The position numbers were made by a program, and so were the translations under genes. This document shows positions 5,671 through 9,799 of a stretch of 9,799 bases of DNA, piece after piece (position 1 is the stretch's first letter; each line of letters opens with the position of its first letter). The DNA comes from Afipia sp. (GTDB lineage: Bacteria > Pseudomonadota > Alphaproteobacteria > Rhizobiales > Xanthobacteraceae). Under the pieces are notes generated by a model that was not told where the DNA came from, did not search any database, and saw nothing but the letters and a program-made list of their open reading frames with translations. Where the stretch lies: assembly GCA_026400415.1 (NCBI GenBank), contig JAPLPA010000188.1:1-9799 (forward strand), read 5' to 3'.

Positions 5671-7202
5671 TGGACATCCGCGCCGCGGAAATTTCCGCAA
5701 TTCTCAAGGACCAGATCAAGAATTTCGGCCAGGAAGCTGAAGTCACCGAGGTCGGTCAGGTTCTCTCCGTCGGTGACGGCATCGCCCGTGTCTATGGCCT
5801 CGACAACGTTCAGGCCGGCGAAATGGTTGAGTTCGAGAACGGCACGCGCGGCATGGCGCTCAATCTCGAAAGCGACAACGTCGGCATCGTTATTTTCGGC
5901 GCCGACCGCGAAATTAAGGAAGGCCAGACCGTCAAGCGCACCCGCGCCATCGTGGACGCGCCTGTCGGCAAGGGCCTTCTCGGCCGCGTTGTTGACGCGC
6001 TCGGCAATCCGATCGACGGCAAGGGTCCGATCAAGGCCGACAAGCGTATGCGCGTTGACGTGAAAGCGCCGGGCATCATTCCGCGCAAATCGGTAAACGA
6101 GCCGATGGCGACTGGTTTGAAGTCCGTTGACGCACTCATCCCAGTCGGCCGCGGCCAGCGCGAATTGATCATCGGCGACCGTCAGACCGGCAAGACCGCA
6201 ATCGCGCTCGACACCATTCTGAACCAGAAGTCGCTCAACGGCGCAGGCGCACCCGAAAGCCAGAAACTGTATTGCGTCTATGTGGCGATTGGCCAGAAGC
6301 GTTCGACCGTCGCTCAGTTCGTGAAGGTTCTGGAAGAGCAGGGCGCGATGGAATATTCCGTCGTCGTTGCCGCAACTGCTTCCGATCCGGCTCCGATGCA
6401 GTATCTCGCGCCGTTCACCGGCTGCACCATCGGCGAATTCTTCCGCGACAACGGCATGCACGCCGTTATCATCTATGACGATTTGTCCAAGCAGGCTGTC
6501 GCTTATCGTCAGATGTCGCTCTTGTTGCGCCGTCCGCCGGGCCGCGAAGCGTATCCGGGTGACGTGTTCTATCTTCACTCCCGCCTTCTTGAGCGTTCGG
6601 CAAAGTTGAACGACGATCAGGGCAATGGATCGCTGACTGCACTTCCGATCATTGAGACACAGGCCAACGACGTGTCGGCCTACATTCCCACCAACGTGAT
6701 TTCGATCACCGACGGACAAATCTTCTTGGAAACCGATCTGTTTTTCCAAGGCATCCGCCCTGCGGTGAACGTCGGCCTTTCGGTGTCGCGCGTGGGTTCT
6801 GCTGCGCAGACCAAGGCGATGAAAAAGGTCGCCGGCAAGATCAAGGGCGAGTTGGCGCAGTATCGCGAAATGGCTGCCTTTGCGCAGTTCGGCTCCGACC
6901 TCGACGCTTCGACGCAGCGTCTGCTCGCGCGTGGTTCGCGCCTCACTGAGCTTCTCAAGCAGCCGCAGTTCTCGCCGCTGAAGATGGAAGAGCAGGTCGT
7001 GTCGATCTACTGCGGCGTGAACGGCTATCTCGACGCCATTCCAGTTAACAAGGTGCGCGCGTTCGAAGACGGTATTCTGTCGCTGTTCCGCGGCAAGCAT
7101 GTCGATATTCTCAACGCCATTCGCGATACCAAGGATCTGTCCGACGATCTCGCCGGGAAGGTCAAAGGCGTTGTTGAGACTTACGCCAAGACGTTCGCTT
7201 AA
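5670..7202 (+). CDS. atpA: F1FO ATP synthase alpha subunit
   Basis: A 510-residue alpha subunit; three copies alternate with three beta subunits in the F1 head and bind non-exchanging nucleotide. The domains are an N-terminal beta-barrel (about 25-92), a nucleotide-binding domain (about 95-370) and a C-terminal helical domain. The P-loop GDRQTGKT is at 169-176, the Walker B strand HAVIIYDDLS at 264-273, and the arginine finger that reaches into the beta active site is Arg374 in SVSRVGS. PAVNVGLSVSRVGSAAQ is the ATP synthase alpha/beta signature. The ATG shares its A with the atpH stop codon, and GAGG lies about 9 bases before it. The complete, normal-length sequence indicates a functional gene. 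A gap of 20 bases follows before atpG. Confidence 0.98.
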   Translation: MDIRAAEISAILKDQIKNFGQEAEVTEVGQVLSVGDGIARVYGLDNVQAGEMVEFENGTRGMALNLESDNVGIVIFGADREIKEGQTVKRTRAIVDAPVGKGLLGRVVDALGNPIDGKGPIKADKRMRVDVKAPGIIPRKSVNEPMATGLKSVDALIPVGRGQRELIIGDRQTGKTAIALDTILNQKSLNGAGAPESQKLYCVYVAIGQKRSTVAQFVKVLEEQGAMEYSVVVAATASDPAPMQYLAPFTGCTIGEFFRDNGMHAVIIYDDLSKQAVAYRQMSLLLRRPPGREAYPGDVFYLHSRLLERSAKLNDDQGNGSLTALPIIETQANDVSAYIPTNVISITDGQIFLETDLFFQGIRPAVNVGLSVSRVGSAAQTKAMKKVAGKIKGELAQYREMAAFAQFGSDLDASTQRLLARGSRLTELLKQPQFSPLKMEEQVVSIYCGVNGYLDAIPVNKVRAFEDGILSLFRGKHVDILNAIRDTKDLSDDLAGKVKGVVETYAKTFA

Positions 7203-7222
7203 GCGCCGATCGGAGATAGACG

Positions 7223-8101
7223 GTGGCTTCACTCAAGGACATGCGCGTCCGCATCGCCTCCACCAAGGCGACGCAAAAGATCACCAAGGCCATGCAGATG
7301 GTCGCGGCATCGAAGCTGCGCCGTGCGCAGACCGCTGCCGAAGCTGCGCGTCCTTACGCCGAGCGTATGGACGCGGTGATTGCCAATATCGCGCAGGCTG
7401 CTGCCGGTTCAGGTTCGGCGCCGATGCTGTTGTCCGGCACCGGCAAGGATCAGGTTCACCTGCTGCTCGTCTGCACCGGCGAGCGCGGCCTGTCGGGTGC
7501 ATTCAATTCCTCGATCGTGCGTCTGGCGCGCGAGAAGGCGCTGTCACTGATGAATCAGGGCAAAGAGGTCAAGATTTATTGCGTCGGCCGTAAAGGTTAC
7601 GAACAACTGCGCCGCCAGTTCGAGAAGAACATCGTCGGTCACATGGACCTGCGTGCCGTCAAGACGCTGAGCTTCAAGGATGCGGACGCCATCGCCAAGA
7701 CAATCGTCGGCATGTTTAACGCGGGCGAGTTCGATGTCTGTACGTTGTTCTATTCGCGCTTCAAGTCGGTGATCGCGCAGGTTCCGACCGCGCAGCAGAT
7801 CATTCCGCTGGTGGTCGAAGCCAAGGCGGTCGATGCCGGGCCGGCAACTTCCTACGAATATGAGCCTGAGGAAGACGAAATCCTCACAACGCTTTTACCG
7901 CGCAACCTTGCAGTTCAGATTTTCCGCGCTCTCTTGGAAAACAACGCATCGTTCTACGGCGCGCAGATGAGCGCGATGGACAACGCCACCCGCAACGCGG
8001 GCGACATGATCAAGAAGCAGACTCTTATCTACAACCGCACTCGTCAGGCGATGATTACGAAAGAACTTATCGAAATTATCTCCGGCGCAGAAGCGGTCTG
8101 A
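7223..8101 (+). CDS. atpG: F1FO ATP synthase gamma subunit
   Basis: A 292-residue gamma subunit, the rotating central shaft that couples c-ring rotation to conformational change in the beta subunits. The start is GTG at 7223 with GGAG seven bases upstream. The N-terminal shaft helix is MASLKDMRVRIASTKATQKI with TKAMQMVAASKLRRAQ following, and the C-terminal shaft helix contains SFYGAQMSAMDNATRNAGDM and KELIEIISGAEAV, both highly conserved. The middle Rossmann-like part contains LVCTGERGLSGAFNSSI (residues 80-96 approximately). Its stop codon TGA overlaps the AGGAGAGG ribosome binding site of the following peroxiredoxin gene, which points to coupled expression with that non-ATP-synthase gene. 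Confidence 0.97.
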   Translation: MASLKDMRVRIASTKATQKITKAMQMVAASKLRRAQTAAEAARPYAERMDAVIANIAQAAAGSGSAPMLLSGTGKDQVHLLLVCTGERGLSGAFNSSIVRLAREKALSLMNQGKEVKIYCVGRKGYEQLRRQFEKNIVGHMDLRAVKTLSFKDADAIAKTIVGMFNAGEFDVCTLFYSRFKSVIAQVPTAQQIIPLVVEAKAVDAGPATSYEYEPEEDEILTTLLPRNLAVQIFRALLENNASFYGAQMSAMDNATRNAGDMIKKQTLIYNRTRQAMITKELIEIISGAEAV

Positions 8102-8108
8102 GGAGAGG
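8101..8108 (+). promoter_or_regulatory. Strong ribosome binding site of the peroxiredoxin gene, overlapping the atpG stop
   Basis: AGGAGAGG starts on the last base of the atpG stop codon and lies four bases before the ATG at 8113. It is one of the best Shine-Dalgarno sequences in the window. It shows that the inserted gene is actively translated within the atp transcript rather than being a decayed remnant. Confidence 0.75.
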
Positions 8109-8112
8109 CACC

Positions 8113-8517
8113 ATGGCATACGTCACCAAGGCTACGACTTCAGGCGGACGCAACGGACGCGCGGTGCTCGACGGCGGCGCGCTCGCACTCGCGATGGCAT
8201 TGCCGAAGGATCTCGGCGGCGCTGGCGACGGCCACAATCCCGAGCAGTTGTTCGCGCTTGGCTGGTCTTCGTGTTTCGGTCAGGCGATTCTGGTTTTGGC
8301 CAAGAAGCACGGTCTTGACGGTCAGGCCGCGAAAGTTACCTGCGAATTCACGCTCAACATCAATGACGGGGCGTTCTCGCTTGCTGCTGAATTAAAGGTC
8401 GCACTCGCCGGTGCCGACAAGACCAAGCTGCAGGCGCTGATCGAAGACGCCCACACCATTTGCCCCTATTCAAAAGCAACGAAGGGCAATGTGCCCGTCA
8501 AGCTGACCGCAGTTTAA
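8113..8517 (+). CDS. Ohr/OsmC-family organic hydroperoxide reductase-like protein inside the atp operon
   Basis: A 134-residue protein of the OsmC/Ohr fold. Ohr enzymes are homodimeric thiol peroxidases that reduce organic and lipid hydroperoxides with two cysteines and usually take electrons from lipoylated proteins. The key residues are present: Arg13 in GGRNGR, Glu44 in HNPEQLFALG, the peroxidatic Cys54 in SSCFGQA and the resolving Cys117 in HTICPYSKATKGN. The spacing of 63 residues is normal for Ohr. A third cysteine lies at position 77. These features fit Ohr better than OsmC, but the exact subfamily needs a tree. There is no signal peptide, so it should be cytoplasmic. It starts 11 bases after atpG and ends 21 bases before atpD, on the same strand, with good ribosome binding sites on both sides, so it should be co-transcribed with ATP synthase genes. 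Base composition looks like that of its neighbours, giving no sign of recent transfer. Confidence 0.9.
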   Translation: MAYVTKATTSGGRNGRAVLDGGALALAMALPKDLGGAGDGHNPEQLFALGWSSCFGQAILVLAKKHGLDGQAAKVTCEFTLNINDGAFSLAAELKVALAGADKTKLQALIEDAHTICPYSKATKGNVPVKLTAV

Positions 8518-8538
8518 GAGTTTCAAGGAGACTATCCC

Positions 8539-9799
8539 ATGGCAACACCAGCCAACCAGACAGGCCGCATCTCACAGGTCATCGGCGCCGTCGTCGACGT
8601 TCAGTTCGAAGGCCACCTGCCGGCCATTCTCAACGCCATCGAGACCACCAACAACGGCAACCGTCTGGTTTTCGAAGTCGCCCAGCATCTCGGTGAATCC
8701 ACCGTGCGCGCGATCGCGATGGACACCACCGAGGGTCTGGTCCGCGGTCAGGAAGTGAAAGACACCGGCGCGCCCATCATGGTGCCGGTCGGTGCCGGCA
8801 CGCTCGGCCGCATCATGAACGTCATCGGTGAGCCGGTGGATGAGAAGGGGCCGGTGAAAGCCGAAGCCACCCGCGCGATCCATCAGGAAGCGCCGCTCTA
8901 CACCGACCAGTCCACTGAAGCTGAAATTCTCGTTACCGGCATTAAGGTCGTCGATCTTCTCGCGCCTTATGCAAAGGGCGGCAAGATCGGTCTGTTCGGC
9001 GGCGCAGGTGTTGGCAAGACCGTGCTGATTCAGGAACTCATCAACAACGTCGCGAAAGCGCACGGCGGTTACTCGGTGTTCGCCGGCGTCGGCGAGCGTA
9101 CCCGCGAAGGCAACGATCTCTATCACGAGTTCATCGAATCCGGCGTGAACAAGGAAGGTGGCGGCGAAGGCTCGAAGTGCGCTCTCGTGTACGGCCAGAT
9201 GAATGAGCCTCCTGGCGCTCGTGCACGCGTCGGCCTCACGGGTCTGACCGTCGCAGAACATTTCCGCGATCAGGGGCAGGACGTGCTGTTCTTCGTCGAC
9301 AACATCTTCCGCTTCACGCAGGCAGGCTCCGAAGTGTCGGCGCTTCTCGGTCGTATTCCTTCGGCCGTGGGTTATCAGCCAACGCTCGCGACCGACATGG
9401 GTGCACTTCAAGAGCGCATCACCACCACGCACAAAGGCTCGATCACTTCCGTGCAGGCCATCTACGTTCCGGCCGACGATTTGACCGACCCTGCGCCTGC
9501 AACGTCGTTCGCGCATTTGGATGCGACGACCGTGCTCAACCGCGCGATTTCCGAAAAGGGAATTTATCCAGCGGTGGACCCGCTCGACTCGACCTCGCGC
9601 ATGCTCTCTCCACTCGTTGTCGGTGAGGAGCACTACCAGACCGCGCGTCAGGTGCAGCAGGTGCTCCAGCGCTACAAGGCGCTGCAGGACATCATCGCGA
9701 TTCTCGGCATGGACGAATTGTCAGAAGAAGACAAAATCGCCGTTGCACGTGCCCGAAAGATCGAGCGCTTTTTGTCGCAGCCGTTCTTTGTCGCCGAAA
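8539..9799 (+). CDS. atpD: F1FO ATP synthase beta subunit (partial, cut at window end)
   Basis: The first 420 codons of the catalytic beta subunit, where ATP is made; about 55-60 C-terminal residues lie beyond the window. The ATG at 8539 follows AAGGAGA (8525-8531) by seven bases. The N-terminal barrel begins GRISQVIGAVVDVQFEG. The P-loop GGAGVGKT is at 154-161, the catalytic Glu186 in GERTREGND, the Walker B strand VLFFVDNIFRF at 249-259 with Asp254, and the DELSEED lever at 392-398. The region SGVNKEGGGEGSKCALVYG carries the short loop variant seen in many alphaproteobacterial beta subunits. The reading frame is open to the edge without any defect. By family gene order atpC (epsilon) should follow. 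The peroxiredoxin gene separates it from atpG. Confidence 0.97.
   Translation, partial: MATPANQTGRISQVIGAVVDVQFEGHLPAILNAIETTNNGNRLVFEVAQHLGESTVRAIAMDTTEGLVRGQEVKDTGAPIMVPVGAGTLGRIMNVIGEPVDEKGPVKAEATRAIHQEAPLYTDQSTEAEILVTGIKVVDLLAPYAKGGKIGLFGGAGVGKTVLIQELINNVAKAHGGYSVFAGVGERTREGNDLYHEFIESGVNKEGGGEGSKCALVYGQMNEPPGARARVGLTGLTVAEHFRDQGQDVLFFVDNIFRFTQAGSEVSALLGRIPSAVGYQPTLATDMGALQERITTTHKGSITSVQAIYVPADDLTDPAPATSFAHLDATTVLNRAISEKGIYPAVDPLDSTSRMLSPLVVGEEHYQTARQVQQVLQRYKALQDIIAILGMDELSEEDKIAVARARKIERFLSQPFFVAE

Noticed and set aside
5151..7232. A 693-codon open frame on the minus strand across atpH and atpA
   Set aside because: It is fully antisense to two certain genes. Codon bias in GC-rich coding DNA often leaves the complementary frame without stops. 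The translation shows no recognisable domain and is unusually rich in Arg, His, Ala and Asp, typical of shadow frames.
8572..9633. A 353-codon open frame on the minus strand across atpD
   Set aside because: It is antisense to the highly conserved beta subunit, with no family resemblance and a His/Arg-rich shadow composition.

Overview
The window looks like chromosomal DNA of an alphaproteobacterium, most likely of the order Hyphomicrobiales (Rhizobiales), close to the Bradyrhizobium/Afipia/Xanthobacteraceae side. The evidence is the gene order (xerC diverging from priA, then an F1 ATP synthase cluster starting atpH-atpA-atpG), the Bradyrhizobium-like N-terminus of AtpH, the absence of FO genes next to F1 genes, and moderately GC-rich coding sequence with GTG starts. 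This placement is by recognition, not by a search.

Layout, left to right. (1) 1-124, minus strand: the first 41 codons of a DUF4337-type membrane protein, cut by the window edge. (2) 303-620, plus strand: a small exported protein with four cysteines and no recognised family. (3) 655-1641, minus strand: xerC, a tyrosine recombinase of chromosome dimer resolution. (4) 1714-3888, plus strand: priA, the replication restart helicase, divergent from xerC across a 72-base gap. (5) 3952-4422, minus strand: a short RlpA-like double-psi beta-barrel protein, convergent with priA across a hairpin terminator that suits the rlpA strand. (6) 4423-5109: a 687-base divergent intergenic region with an AT-rich island and several inverted repeats. 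It must hold the rlpA and atp promoters. (7) 5110 to the window end, plus strand: atpH, atpA, atpG, an Ohr/OsmC-type peroxiredoxin gene, and atpD (cut at the right edge; atpC is presumably beyond it).

The last five genes have gaps of at most 21 bases, or overlap, and each has a plausible ribosome binding site, so they read as one operon. Its products are the delta, alpha, gamma and beta subunits of the catalytic F1 part of ATP synthase, plus one protein that is not a subunit. That guest, an organic hydroperoxide reductase-like gene placed exactly between atpG and atpD, is the most unusual thing here. The rest is mostly housekeeping. I see no CRISPR array, insertion sequence, prophage, rRNA or tRNA, and no convincing evidence of a wholly new system. 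The next most interesting material is the atpH leader, with a nested hairpin and a possible seven-residue upstream reading frame, and the repeat-rich intergenic region before it.
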